A DNA stretch of 64,000 nucleotides from Melanocharis versteri (taxonomy: Eukaryota; Chordata; Aves; Passeriformes; Melanocharitidae), in contig VZTG01007654.1 of assembly GCA_013397845.1 (NCBI GenBank), forward strand, positions 480,354-544,353, written 5' to 3'. The translations under genes and the position numbers were made by a program. The number at the start of each line of letters is the position of its first letter. Within the stretch, counting starts at the first letter, position 1. Under the pieces are notes generated by a model. The model was not told the DNA's origin and ran no database searches. It was given only the letters and a program-made list of their open reading frames with translations. Of the stretch, positions 1 to 14,600 are shown one piece after another.

Positions 1-1160
1 GGAAAACTTTTTTTCCAGACACGAGGTAAGTTCTGACAGTCTGATGAGTTTATATAACGAGATAGATGGCATAAAGAGGTTATGGAATCTCCATCCTACA
101 CTGCTATATAAACAATTGTGTGACAATCAGCTAGGAATGGTTTAGTGGGAGCTGAGCCTATGTTAGGTACCGGGTAAAATAGCTGATTTCCCAGGTTCCT
201 TCCAACAGCATTCCACTGACTCCTATAGCAAATCTGTTGTCAGGAGGCTACACCACAGGCTGGGAACTCACACAGCACCAAGAACCTTTCGACAGATTCT
301 CGTACTTCTGACCAGAACAAACCACAGCACTCCCAAACACCTGCTCACCATTGCATCTTGCTGTTTGAGGCATTAGTATGAGAAAAACCATCTTGTGTTT
401 GCTGCTACTGCCATAACAATCAGCAAATTGGTTCTAGCAGAACGTGTGTTCCCATGGGGTTCCACTTCATGCTCTCAAATTTTATGATGTGTAGTGTTGT
501 GTTCTCCTCCCATCACCGTGGTTTGAGCCATCCAGAGTTACAAGCAAGGAAGATTACACACGCACCCCACCCACATGAAATAACAAATCTTAGTGCTCTG
601 GCTTCTCAGGTGCAACCAGCTTCTGTGAGTTTCATAAAATAGGTAAGGCTCACTTAACTGTTGCTCTACGTGGAATGTAAAGCTCATTTTGCCTTCTAAA
701 AATTTGTATTCTGCAACAAGATTTTCACTATTTCCATCAAGTGACATAAAATGTACTAGTAAATTAAAATACTTTTTTTCAAGAGAGATATATGTGGCCA
801 GGTAAAATAAAATACTTTCTCGAAGCAGCACAACTCATTGACCAAAAAACCTAATGCCAAGTACCTAGTGAAGCCTTTGAAGATGTAAATACAAAGGCCT
901 CTTTGCAAGTTGGGTAACTAAAAAGCTGTCTGCAGTCAAAAATACTTTGGAAATTACCAGGAGTAATTACTTACAAATTTCATTAAATGTCAGTTCTGGC
1001 TTGGCTTTAAACCCTGGCTTGCCTCAGTTCTGCAAAAGGTTTTCACAGATCACAGCACTGCCCACTCTACAAACTGTATGTCCTAGAACAAACAGGTCTG
1101 AAAAGTAAACCACAGTGTAAGTTTGTTGACAAATGAATTTGTAAAAAGAACAGTTTACAT
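1..1160. other. Intergenic DNA downstream of GCN1
   Basis: I see no exon, RNA gene or recognisable mobile element here. Open frames are short (under 100 codons) and none resembles a known protein. In mammals the next gene beyond GCN1 is RAB35, on the same strand; none of its conserved GTPase motifs appear, so it would lie outside the window. Confidence 0.6.
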
Positions 1161-1752
1161 CAGAAGGATCAAAGTCAGAGCCTTTATTAAATGTTCCTTC
1201 TCTAAACAGACTGCATTTAATCCCCCTTTCACATCTGTGATTTCTAAGGCTATTTTAAATACTCCGTTTTACAGGGATTTTCAGTCTTCAGAACCGTCAC
1301 AAGCAGCAAGTTAGCAGTACACAGAAACAATACAACTGAACTTTCACTGAGTTCTATTCCTGCCTCCCAGGGTGCGTGGAAAAACCAACAATACCTCCAG
1401 TACTGGAGTTTTTGCACAGACCCTGGAAAGGAAATAGTTGTCACCAGACTTTAAGCCTGATGTGCTCTAGGCACATCTCACAATTGGCCACAGCTGACCA
1501 GTATTGGTTAGTATGTCTGTCTCTTGCGCATTATCTGTTTCAAAAAGGGGACCAAATTTTTAATTTTCAACTGATGTGGGTCTAATTAAGGCTATTCTGG
1601 TATACTTGATACTAAAATACTCTCTGGGAGTCCTTTTCATGAAATCCCGTCAGAATTAACATTTTCAAAAATGAAAACATTTATAATAGGTGTTTGAGTT
1701 GAAATGCTGATGCAGCGGTTGGTTCAGTGTTTCCTGGTCTTCGGGAGCTTTA
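1160..1752 (-). other. GCN1: GCN1 3' UTR (inferred)
   Basis: The stretch runs from the GCN1 stop codon (TGA at 1753-1755) to the first good poly(A) signal on the minus strand, AATAAA at 1183-1188. That gives a 3' UTR of roughly 0.6 kb. The exact cleavage point is a guess about 20 bases past the signal. Confidence 0.65.
1183..1188 (-). terminator. GCN1: GCN1 poly(A) signal AATAAA
   Basis: A canonical AATAAA hexamer on the minus strand about 565 bases past the GCN1 stop. It is the nearest canonical hexamer I found after the stop; use in transcripts is inferred. Confidence 0.6.
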
Positions 1753-4700
1753 TCACGTCAGGATAGTGTCATCGATCTGTTCCTCGGAGTCAGCCTGCCC
1801 AGCCAGCTTCCGCAGGGACCTCCTGCAGCTTTCATTGAGAAGCTCCAGGCTGGCAGCATCCAGAATCTTGGAAACTGACTGTGGGAGGGAGACAGCACCA
1901 GTTACCAACTCCTTACGACACACCACTCAAAAGCAGAGTAGGTGTAAGTGCCTTACGTGCTGTATCAACTGAAATCTTTCAAACGCCCCAAAAGCCTTCA
2001 CCTGGTTTTACAGTTCCAGACGTGGGAACTATCCAAAAGCAGGTCAGACTTAGGTCTGGAAATGGATGCATGAAGTAGTCCATCCTAAATACTCCCTAGC
2101 ACCACTGTGATCACACAAGTGACCAAAGCAATGAATTATCAGTGCCAGCTGAGGGAACTCCAGCACAGGCAAGGCTTAAGGGGGTGTGTTAAATGCCTTG
2201 ATTCTATTAATGCTGCACTGTAAGATTGCACAGAACAGGTGTTGCTGATTTCTTCAGAACTTATCATGAGAATGCTGCTGAAGGCCTAAATGAAAATGGG
2301 AATGTCCCACTTCATCTATTTCATAAGAGACTTCCAGCACAATCTGAGGCTGCAGGCACCACACAGACAAAAGCAGAACGAGGTGACACAGCCTTGCTAC
2401 CAACAATTATGGCTTTTTATGTCTCATACCTCAAGCACTTCTTCACCCGCTCTCATCTTCAGAAGGTTGACAATAGCCTGGTCACTGTAGGCTCTTACAC
2501 TGGTGTTTTTGTCCTTTGTGTTGTCCAGAAGTGCTTTGAGAATTGGTTTAATTGTCTGAGGATCCAATGGGGGAAGATGGCTTTTATTTGCCCACCAAAT
2601 CATCTTTTCTGCAACTAACTTTATGTCACTGGATGAGTTCTGAAGACACTGAAGGAGACAAAGATACACTTACATTTAGATATACCAAGGACACGTATTT
2701 AAAGTAGTTGTTAATTTTTTTTGTAATTTAAGTATTTAAAACTATGCTAAGAAAAGCAAACAGTTTTCAACTCACAGGTACACAAGTTATTGAGGCACAC
2801 TTGTTACCAATTAAGTCTGGCTAAACTGTGTAAGACAAGGTCAAACCTTGAAAACAAGACAACTTTTCAATAGAAAATTTCTAAGTATGTAGTTGATGAC
2901 AGTGTCATATGTTCATCTCAACTGTCTCAGGAAATGACAGTGATCACTAAGTGCAGAAAAGCTGATAGTGTCAGCACCTCTACAACACACTCAGCAACAA
3001 CAGCCAAGTCAGTACTCTGGTTGGAATATTGGATCCATTTCAACAGTGGATTTCACTTCAAAATTTAAAAAATGAGAGTTTTGTATTTTAATCTTAACCC
3101 ATTTAAAACATGAAAGCTAATATCTGAATGTCAAGTGCATTATTAATATGGTGATAAAGGTTTGGTGACAAGTGTGATATTTTATATTTTAACACAATAC
3201 TATTATATTAATATAGAAAATTAGGATTTCAAACAAAAAGTCTGCTTTGAAGAATGTTGGCCTGTATCATGTCAACTTGGCATGTTTGGTAGTTTTTCAA
3301 GTAAATTGCAAAGAAATGTAAAAGCTGAAAATGTAACATGCTCCAGCATCACTCCTCTCTATCTACCCTTGTCTACCAAACGGGATACTTGGGTGTGTGG
3401 GTGGGGTTCAGGGAGGGCAGACAACTAAAGAAACCAAAAAACCCCAGCCACACACCAAAAGAAACAAAAAACCAATAAAGGAATTGCAGGATCAGGTATT
3501 TAAATAGAAATGAACCGAAAAAGATGTTAACTTCAATGTTCTCAGGCCAGGTGAGTTTTGGTATTTGATACATTTCTAACAAAGGCCGTTTGACCTTCAG
3601 CAATCTTAAAAACCTGACAGCTTCCTCACAATCTTCTCTGCCTCTCTGCCAGCTTTTGCTACTGCAAAGCAAAAATGCGTTTATCAGAATCAGACTTGGG
3701 ATTTAGCACAGAGAGCTCAAAAGCAAATTTTCATGTTAGAGCAGGGATGGCAGTGTTGTATTCACAGCTTCAAAGCAGGCTGATACAGTGATTCTGTCTG
3801 CACTCTGCCTCAAAAAGAAGTATCTAGCTTTTCAGGGATTTGATAGACCCACCCATGAGTTAGGTCAAACAGAGATTCAGATCACACAAGAGCACCACCA
3901 GGTACTTATCATGAGAATTCCTACCTTAATAAAGAGGCTGGAAAGTTTGGGAGGCAGGCTGCCTCCCTCTTCCATGTGGTATTTCATAAGAAAGCCCATC
4001 CCTCTGATGCCACTAACCGCAATGGGGATCTTCAACATAAAGACAAAAATTGGTATTACTACAGCAGAATTCAACAACAGCCTTTATAACCAAACTCATG
4101 GTCTGTCAGCTTTTGTGGAAGGCTAAACCCATCTTTCAAAAGAACAGCAGCATCAAAGCAGGAAAACATTGGGTTAATGGTATTGGGTAATATGATGAAA
4201 AAATCCCAGTGCAACCATGAGCCAGATGGAATAAGGCAGCAGGCCCCATCAAGCCCACAAAATTCCTACCCCAAACTTCTCATTCAACCCCAGATTTAAA
4301 ATCTTCCTCCTAAAATGAGTAATTTCCACTTCTTATAAACTTGGCCTGTGAATGAGAACTCTCAAGGGAAACAGGAGTGTAATTTACTCCAAATGAAAGC
4401 TACTCTGCAGTTAAAGATTATTTAATCTTCATCTCCCCAGAGATCAGAACTCAAAGAACCAGAACAGTTGAGTAATTTCACCATAAAAACTGCACCTAGC
4501 CAAGGAAGAATCTTCAGATGGCACTGGGGGGTTTCTGTCCTGGTTGGTAACACAGGAACCTGTTCACACACCTCTCAAAACTGCTCCCAACAAGCGCCTG
4601 GAACAGCACTCCCTCAGTGGCAGCAGGACTCACCCTGTCGGCCGTGGCATTGCTGATGATCATCTCCTGGACACTGTTGTAGTATTTTGGGGAACACAGC

Positions 4701-5687
4701 CTGCCAGGAGCCACGTTCACAGCCACGGAGAGAGCCAGGCTCCGGCCGTGCCTCACCATCCAGTCGATGCCAGAGACATCTGCTGCAGAGGAAAGAACAG
4801 AACAATGGCAGGGCTCCTGCCATCTAGCCCTCTTCATCTGCGAGGCTTTTGGCAGCTTGTCAACTCACTGCCATAAAATGAAATAACGAGCAGCATCTAA
4901 AGCAATGCCCTGCTTCCTCCATTGCTCCCAAAAAGACATACAGACAGAGCTAAAATGCAACACCTTTTCCAGGCAGGAACACCACCTGGGCAGGCAGGGA
5001 AGCAGACACAAACAAGGGACTCCCTTGTTCAACTCAGATACTTCTGATGATTCAAAATTAGACAAGCTTTGACTCTCTAATAAAATTGTAAAAGTCATCT
5101 ATAATTCGACCAGCCAACAGACTTCCTTTTTAATCCCACAGGGGAGAGTAATCCATAACACTCTCAAACACTGGGGTCCTATAAAACTCGTGGTTTTTAT
5201 TAACTTAGAGGCAAATTAGTCAATTCTCCAAAAGCATGTGAAGCCACCAGATGTGGCCTGCAATTAGCATCAGCCAAGCTAAGATCACAGTGCTCTCCCA
5301 AAAGGTGCGATGGCCCTCCTGTTCACCCTGCCTGAACATCCTGTCATGTCCAACTGTCCTTGTGTCAGGAACAGCAATTACTCAGCCACAAAAAAAAAGT
5401 CTGGGTAACCCCAACTGACAACAAGTGCTCCCTCTGTACCAGAGCACACAAATTAAGAGCCATGAGCAAAGAAAAGCACAAGAAAATACAGAGCAGAGAT
5501 TCAGTCACAAAGGTAGCCTGAATCAATGGCTGAGAAGGAATCTTCCCTGCTTTCAGAATCCACTCCAGTCCTGTAAACAGCTTCACGTACCCAGTAAGTG
5601 CTGGTGGAGAACAGTGCTGAGCTCGTCGTCGGACAGAAAGGCGCACAGCTCTGCCAGGCAGCCGGCCGAGGCCATGCGGGTGGCATC
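1753..5687 (-). CDS. GCN1: GCN1 exons 54-58, C-terminal end (about residues 2440-2670)
   Basis: Exons in order: 5591-5687, 4634-4782, 3925-4029, 2430-2648, and the coding part of the last exon 1753-1878. Segments: RMASAGCLAELCAFLSDDEL, VSGIDWMVRHGRSLALSVAV, IPIAVSGIRGMGFLMKYHME, AEKMIWWANKSHLPPLDPQT, LLDNTKDKNTSVRAYSDQAI and GQADSEEQIDDTILT at the C-terminus. At exon 55 two adjacent CAG acceptors exist; the upstream one (exon from 4782) is needed to keep the frame ...HLLADVSG. The stop is TGA at 1753-1755. Confidence 0.96.
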
Positions 5688-8600
5688 CTGACAGGGGATG
5701 GGAGAACACACAACATGGCTTGAGCTCAACACACCCCAGAGACAGGCAGCAAGAAAAACAAGTGTCAGAAGATGACAGGAAATAAAGAGGAGGAGAAAAG
5801 AAATAGTAGTATTTCACTCCTACTCCCCGTGGATTTCTGTCAGTTCACATCATTTCTTGTACATAATGGAACTTAAAGCCAAATCTAAGGTCAAAAAAGC
5901 CAGCAGAGACTGAAGAATTACAGATCTTATCTAAGTTCTGATCTGTTAAATGGAAAAGTCATAAAGATGAAAGTCAATGTTTTAAAAGATAAGTTCACAA
6001 GAGCTTAGAGAGTTTAGATTCACTCACTGTAAGTGTTATTTCTAGCCATCTCTAGATGAGCTGGTCTCTGTGATAAACTCTTACTACTTTCCATTTAATA
6101 CTTCCAGACTTCCACTATTTTTGGCTTCCTTATGTGACCATCCCATTACTATCCACTCCTCCCCAAACTATACAACCCAGTGGGAATGTTTCAATTTTTT
6201 TTATTTCTAGCATGTCAACAGTTGCATGTCTGTTGCAGAGACCAACATAAAAAATAAATGATTAGATCTAAAAAATTAGATGATTAATTTAATTTCACTC
6301 ATGTTACTGGTGCTATCTGCCATATACAGAAGACCCTATATTAAACCTGGAGAGCTTCTCTCATTGGAGAAAAATCTGCCATTATCTGAAAAATTTCTCA
6401 CGGAATGATAAACCTCACCTGAGAGACTACAAAAACATCTGTGCATATAGTGAAGGTACTGCAGGTTTTCTCCAAGATAAAAAGCAAATCCTGACTGCAG
6501 AGCTACCTGAAACCTGTTAGTGAGGAGCTTCAGGTCAAACCAACATATGCAGTTGCCAAGGAAACATTAAACTGGAGGCTTTTCAGAGTTACCAGGGACT
6601 GGCCAGGAATCTCCAATTCTTCACTGTGACTACATCATTAGTAATTTTCCCAGAAGTTATTTTAGATAGTAATTCTGTTAGAAAGCTCAGATTTTAAATG
6701 TAAGAACAAGACTGTCTGCAGCAGGGGTCCTTTGCAGCTGGCTGAAGCAGTACCTCATCATGTCCCAGCATCCCCAGCAGCACCGTGCTGATGTTCTTCC
6801 TAATTGCAGCATCTACTTTTGCACCAGCCCCTCGTGTGACAAACCGCAGCGCCTGCAGCATCGTATCCCTGGAAGAGATCACAATGTACAGTCAGACACT
6901 GCCTCTTCCCCACCCTCCAAGAGAAATTTTGCTCTGGATACCTGTAGATCCTTGCACAGCAATTACACTGATATACCTTACAGTCTGGGAGAGTGATCCC
7001 CCCTCTGCACTGCTGGAAACTCCATCCTAGACAGTACTTCCATGTTTCTGTCTGATATAACACAGATATTTTCTGATTGTTCAAACATTAAAAGATTATC
7101 ACATCAGGAAGTCCCATACCTTGGGGATCTGTGCCCTTAGGATACAAGAACAACTGTTTTACTTCAGGTCAGACTGACAGTCAATACTGTCTTTTATCTG
7201 AAAGTGGGCTGCTTGGGGATGTGCAGGAGAGGAGAACTGGGCAGACCCCAAGCACTCTTTCTCCTGAATGCTCTCACAGCTCAGCTTCTGACACAGGAAG
7301 GCACCATCATCCCTGTTCTTGGTTTACAGTCCACTGCTTTCATTAATACATGTGAGTTCATTCATCCCAGCTCTTTCTTTCATCCTTAGTAAGCAGGAAG
7401 GTGTGAGCTGTCAGCTGCAGCTTACCTGACGGCAGAGTCATCGCTGGAACGAATTCCATTCAGGAGCTCTGTGAAGAGAGGATCCACTTTGACGTGGATG
7501 ACAATGAGTTTCCCAAGAGCATCGGCAGCTTTAAGGCGAACAGCGCGGTTTGAGTCTTGCAGAGCTTTGGTGAATGTTGTTTGCAATTGGGGCAAAAACG
7601 GTTTCAGAGCAATCTCAACCTATTCCAGAGATGGAAGAAGGGAAAGTGGTGGGGTCAAGTATTAAAGAGCAGCTAGAGATCAAAGCCTGAAAACAGCATG
7701 ACCTCTTCTACAGCAGTTTGTTATCAGAGATCCCTCGTTAGATCTAACGCGATACTAAAACAGGAAAAACATAAAACAACAATTTACCACAAAACCTTTG
7801 ACTTTTTCCAATCTAATCATCTTTTCTTCATACTGAAATACAAGGGTAGCACTGAGAAATTTTACACTATCATGAACAGCCTTTTGTACACAGAGCACTG
7901 AATAAAAGCTCAGCTCTGTTCAACGATACATAAGATCTTTGCACTTAACAATACGTAAAAATGGTGGATACAGGAGAAATTAATTACATGGTGGGTTTTA
8001 ATCACTTGAAAGTGGGATCAGCATTTATCAATATTTCTAAGAAGCCCAGTGGTTCAGCGCTGGGGGCTTTTTTTGTAGGCCAGAAGCTGCTGGAAGAATG
8101 CAATCCATTCTACATTCCTACATAAATCCACAGCAGCAGGCATCCCAGCTGTATTTACATGAACAGCAACAGATATTTCTGAAGGTTGCCATGGAAAATG
8201 TTCACAAACCACAGTCCAATACTTTGAATCTTACCTTAGCCAAAAGAAGGCTTAATGTTTCAAGCAGAGCCACCTTGACATTCCAGCTGAACCGATCTCC
8301 CAAGATTCGAATGAGTGGCCCAGTGATGCTCACCACAGATGGTTTGAGAGCTTCAGCAGAAGTCAGCTTAATAACCAGCCCTAAGGCCTTTGCTGCCTCC
8401 TCCTTCTGTTCTGGATTACCAGTTAAAACACCTTCCCGCAGCACCACAAGTATGGAAGTCACTCCCTGTCACAAAAATCAGATAAGAAAGCTTAGAAGCT
8501 AAGATGCAAGAAATATGCATCTTATTTTTGCTCCTATTATACACCAGATGCACAAACTTGGAGAGTTTCTCTCAATTTCCTGTTGACCTTCAGCTGCCTG

Positions 8601-11600
8601 ATTCCACAATGACAGAGCTACTTTTATTTGGTTTGATTTCATGCCTCTCCGCCTTACTAAGCCAGTTGCTATGAGAAAAGTGGTGGCGGCTCAGAGAATT
8701 TTTAAACCAGAGAAATTTGGCACAGAAGTCCAGTGTTACTCCCCCACAAAAAGCAGCCAGCAACCATAACTTATGTGCATAACAGAATTGTCAGAGACCT
8801 CATTGCAAGAGGGGTCTTCTGTAGGGTTACTCAAGAGCTCTAACCTACAAAAAGTCCTCCAATATACAGGTTTGGAATGCCTGAACAGTCACTGCTTCTA
8901 ATAGCTGGAATATCAATCAGCTCTCCCCAAAGGTGGAGTGTTGTGGCTGTGATGAATCCGCGCTCATTCTGATCCTTTACCTTCTTAGGAATACAGAATC
9001 CTGGCACATGCTCGCCCTTGGCCTCATTCCCTACAATGCGGATATCCCTGTGCAGGTCCTCAATGAGAGCAAGCTGGTTCCCAGCATCTAATTTCTGCAG
9101 GAGAGAGGGGTAAAACAAAGATCAGGCCAACATGACAACCAGGTATCTTTTATGAAGTCTTCTCAGGCCAGGCACTACCCCTGTAACCTTCTTAAACCTC
9201 TCACCTTGGTGATGGAATTAAGCGCATCCCAGCTTTCATTCAGAACTACAGGGTTGGTGTCATTAAACAGGCGAATCAAGCCTGAAACCAAGCTCCTGAG
9301 ATGCCCAGTGTAGTCTGCTTTTGTCTTGGAGCAGTAGATATTCAGCATGACAGCCGCTGCCTGCCTCATGCCCAGCTCAGGGCTGCGGGTAGCTTCTAGC
9401 AAATCTTCAGTTATAATTCTTTGTCCAACATCATCTTCCACAGACAGGATCACAGACTGGCAGTTTGCCATCTCCTGAAGAGTCCAAATTAACTTTACAT
9501 TAGCTCTCAAACAGAACAAAGCCAAATTCAGCCCCAGGTTTCTCCATGTTATCCCCAGCATTGTCTCTAGATTAATACTACAACACACCCCACTTGCTAA
9601 TTGTTTCTTATTAAAGAGCTGGTCACATCACCATTAAAGGCTTGACTCAGTCCTGGTGCAGACACAGGTATGACCAATTCTTAGAATTTAACAAGTGACC
9701 AAACTCTGCTGAAGTGATTGCTGCAGCAGCTGCAGGAGGGCTAATTTACAAAAATTAGAGTAGTTCAGTCTCCCCCATCTTACTCACCCACTAGAGACTG
9801 TGAGTCTTGTTAGATAACATTCTTCTGATTTAGGTAGTTTAATGCTGTGCGTCACAGCACTAATTACAAGCACGTCTGTGGGTACATTAGAGATCTCCAG
9901 GCAGACTTGGGGCTAGAAGCTGATCTAATGGGCATCCACAGCAGACAGACAACAGGACTCTGTCACTCATTCCTAATTCACCAACTGATTATGAAAATGT
10001 CTGTCCACAATCACAACTCCAGGATGTTCTCTGGAGTCCAAACACCAGATGTTTTGGAAAGCAGTACGGGAGGAGTGCAGCATGCAAAATAGGAGATTTC
10101 CTCCCTGCAGCCCTTTAATCTCTCAGTCTTCTACACCAAGAATAAATACAAAGTTAACTAGACTCTCTGGCAGTTCTCCAGGAATAAGTAAACTGAGAAT
10201 TGTATCTTGTAGCAGGCCAAGGAGACTTTTAAATGGATACAAATAGATTTGGAAAGCATACGTTTTTTGACTCACAATATGCCACCAGGCAAAAAGACTC
10301 ATCCTGGAGAAGCTAATGGACTGAATTAAACATGCAGTCTGTGAATCTAGAGAACACAGATTCTGGGCTGGGAAGTAAACCTGGTGCACTATCTTCAGGC
10401 AACCTGTCACAACAAAGAGCTGAGCTGTGCTACTTGCCAATTGCTCTTCACTGGTGCCCAGCTTCTCTTTAAGTGCAGACATCATGGCAGGCAGGATGAC
10501 ACTCAAGTGCCGTGTCAGAGCGTCCCCTGCCACTGAGGAGAGGAAAGCCAGCACCCGGGTGTTCACTGGGGGGGTAGTCAGCTACAAAAATAAAAAAATA
10601 ACACCAAAAAATTGAGACAAGCAGGTTTTTTCAGAAGGAGTCTCACTTTCTCTACAACATGAAATATTTATGCATCACAACCCAAATGGCAATGTTTTGA
10701 GCACAAAATCAAGAAAATTTCAAACTGTGCTCTCCCTTTTGCCATACTGGTCCAAAGAAAACTGGCAGCAAGCAGAGGAAACAGCACACATATAAAGTTT
10801 AAAATTTGTTTCCCATTGTACCTTTGGCACCAAGTATGGCAGCACCACGCGGCTCTTGACAGCCATAACTTGTTTAAGACCATCCACAGCAAAGTCAGCT
10901 GTCTCTTCATTATCCTACAGGGAAAGAGAAAGAGAAAAACCTGAGCAAGGATCTGTGATACCAAGCTAAGCCCTGTTCCAAGGGACAATTTTCCATGTGA
11001 TCATAAAAACAAAACCAAGTCCTTCTATTCAAAAATGTTCTCATATTCTCACAGTACCTAGTAAAACCCAAACCAAGCTCTTCTGTCACATCAGAAAGAT
11101 TTTTCCATTTCAGGCATGGTGGCCAAGCAACTTAAGCAGGTGACAATGGCAATCCCATAGCAGAGCCAGGTGTAGCAATTCTTAGGCCTAGGCTTTAGCA
11201 ACAAGATCTTCCCTACCACTGGCTAGGATGACTCTAGGAGGAGACAAAATATTGCTGCCATTCCCTGGAAGGTCTACCACTACAATCCTCCTCCTCCTCC
11301 AAGTTAATTATTCAAAACCTGTCCCACAACATCATTAATCAGGTTGTTGACTAATGCTGAGCAATGCTCACCAGCTGCTTCAGCAAGAAGGGCAGGATGT
11401 CTTCAAGAGCTTGATGACCAATTGTTGAGTGCAGCTGTTCAAATGTTTTGGCTGCAGCCTCTCGAACCTCTTCCAGTGGGTCACACAGTGCTTTTCTCAC
11501 TGTAGGAACCAGGGACTCGGAGAAAAGCAGTACCTGAAGATGAAGAGGTGAAATTACAGAACATCTAAAGCGCAACAGACACGCATATCTCAGTAAAGTA

Positions 11601-14600
11601 GCTAAGATCACAGAATCTGCACAACTGAAACTAAACTGCAGTTTGCTTGAAATAATACTGGAAGATTTCTAATATTATATCTCATAAAAGGCAGTGTTTA
11701 AATTTACTGACTGATAGAAACTCATACAATTTGCCTGAGCAGCAACTCAGTGTTAGTTACAAGCCCTGACTTCAGTCCACAGAACAAGTCCAGCACTAGC
11801 TGTATTTTCCTGTCTCAAGTGCAATACCTGCACTATAACATCAATACCTGGGAAAATGGGAATTTCACCTGGCACATGTAACTCACCGCATCCCTGCTGG
11901 TTGATTTCATGATCTCGCTCAAACCGATGCAGACTCCTTGCCTCTCATCACTCTTGTCTGATCTCAGTCCATCTTCCAGGATAGGAATGATTTCAGGAAG
12001 GATCTTCTCCCCTAACTTTCGGACAAGGTCTCCTAATGTCCGTGCTGCAACCTGTCCCCAAAAATGTATTAATTATTTTCCTATTCTATAAAACTTCAGA
12101 AGGTGAGCAAATGTTCACTTTTGACCACACACTACTGTTCATAGTGCAGACAAAGCAGTAGAAATAGAAACAGAGCTATAAATAACCATCGAAAAATAGT
12201 TTTACTGTCATCACAATCACAATTACCTTCAGCAAATAGAGAACTCAGGCATGCTCATGCTCAGAACAGTTAAAGTGATGACAGCTTTGGAGTGACTTAT
12301 AGGGAAGAATAAGTGTTCCTCAGGAGTTATTTTCTACAGTCACCTGCAGGATCAGGAAGATACAACCTAATTCCTCACCGTTCGCTTATCTGCACAAGTA
12401 CTGGCCAGGAATTTCAGCAGAAGCCCAAAGAGCGTTGGCAGGATTTCCCGCAGCGTGCGAGGAGTGTTGGAGACAACGATTTTCCAGACGTGTAAGGAGG
12501 CCTGGCGCACCACCAGCTGCGTGTCCGAGCGGCCCATGTACAGCCCCGCCAGCACCCTGTTCCTCCTCTCCACTCCCAGAGCATTAATGATAGCCTGGAA
12601 GGAAACAGCACAGAATTGTATTATCTGCCCCTGACATCTATAAAAAGAATAGAATACATGATTATTCAGTATGTCTTTCCAGCAGGCTGTCCATGCCGAT
12701 TTAAAATAGGAGAGTTCGAAAAAATAAAGGCACAACAGGCAAGAACAGCTTTACCTTGTTTGACTGGGCTGTTCCAAAGTTGTCATCCTCTGAGGCAGTT
12801 TCTGTGGTCATTTTTCCAGTGACTCCTGAGATATGGAATAGAAGATCTCCAAGGAGCTGAACTGAGCTAAACCTGGCAACCAGAACAGGTGAAGTGTTAC
12901 AAACAGAGCACTCAGGCAGTACCTGTCCAATTCTGACAGGACATCAGCTACAGACCAGAGCCAAATGTGAAACACAGCTGGGTCTGCACTGAAATGCTGC
13001 ACGGGCTGATGTGTAACATCAGTCTGCCTACATGGCTGAAACCAGCATGCTAAAGAGAGAGGGAAGGAGTGAATTCCAAACTGGAAGGGCTGAGAGAATT
13101 TTCAAATCAAAGCAATGAATCTGAGAATAGCCTTGACTCTAAAAAGGAACAAGACATTGCCAGCTGCATCTGTCTAACCCAAACAACATTCACCTGGGGT
13201 AAGAGTACTTAGCACTCAGCTGGCACAAATCATTTAGTGCAGCTAATTCTTGAGCAACTGCTATTAGCTGTGACTGCTCCACTGCACATTTTCATACACA
13301 GGAGAACAATAACTTGCTCAGCATTTGGAGAAATGAAAAACAATACACAAGGGCTATATATTGCCACATCAACTGCCTTGGAAGTGAATTTCAGAGCCAC
13401 CGCCAGAATTAATAATCCAGCATGAACGCTCTGCAGGTAGTAGGAAACCTGATCCAGCCTAGCAGGGCTTTGCAGGCTCAAGTGCTATAAGGCATCATAC
13501 TCAAATCAACAAGCAAAAAGAGACACTTGTTTTCGCTTCACCGGAGGTCTCTGCATTTTTTTGAGGAGCAACACAAAGCCTAAATCACACCAGTTTTTCA
13601 AGCATGGAAGGGAAACATCTGTGGCTAAGCTGGTTGTGCCTTACCTTATCCTCCACAAGTCATCGAAGAGCCCGTCCTCGAGCTGTGGCAGGAGCAGGGC
13701 GATGGCAGTCTCGGCGTACATGCTGATGATGCGCTGCCCCGCGCGCAGCGCCGTGTCCCGCACAAACTCGTTCTCGTCTGCCAGGGCCTGCACACAGGCA
13801 CAAAAGGGGCTCTGAAAACTCAGCCTTTCAGCACAATGCACAAAAGCAACAGGAGGAAAACAAACCGGTGTTTTCTCTCTCCGCCATGAAAACCAAATGA
13901 ACTACAGAGTTGTGAATGCACAAAGATGACTTCAAGAAATGACTAGTGACCACAAAGAAAAGACAGCAAGCCAATCACTTAGAAGAAATAATTTATAATT
14001 TAAATTTCCTTTCTTTTTTTCTAGTAGTCCAGCCAAGCTGGACAAGTCTCTGCACATCCCACAATTATTGAAAATGATACTCAAAATACTCTGGAGGCTT
14101 CTTTTTATTTTCTGATAAATAAAATTCTTCAGTTTTGCTACATACCTTAAGGATACAAGGAATGATGGGACCAACATAGGGAGTGAACTTGTCTCCAAAG
14201 GTAATTGGCAGGTAGTTGAACATCATGATATAGCCATCTCGTACATGTGGAGCAATATCCACTTTACTGGCAGTCGCTACAATCTCTGGCATAAGTTTCT
14301 CCAGCTTTTCTACCCCCAAACCAGCCATAACTTCAGCCAGACCTGGGGGGAAAAAAGCAAGGAACGGAGGTGATACACACAAGAAACAAGCAGCTGATCT
14401 GATTTAATATGAGAAAACCTGAGCTCAGTGCTCACACACAGCTGTCCCCACCTTGAGCAGCACCAGAGCGATCCACTGAGCTCTGCTCATATGTCAGTGT
14501 CTCCATCAGCCACGGCAACAAATCCTCAAAGCAGGACTCTCCCATACCCTTCACCATGGCCCCCAGGGCCTTTGCAGACACTGTGCGCACCTAACAGACA

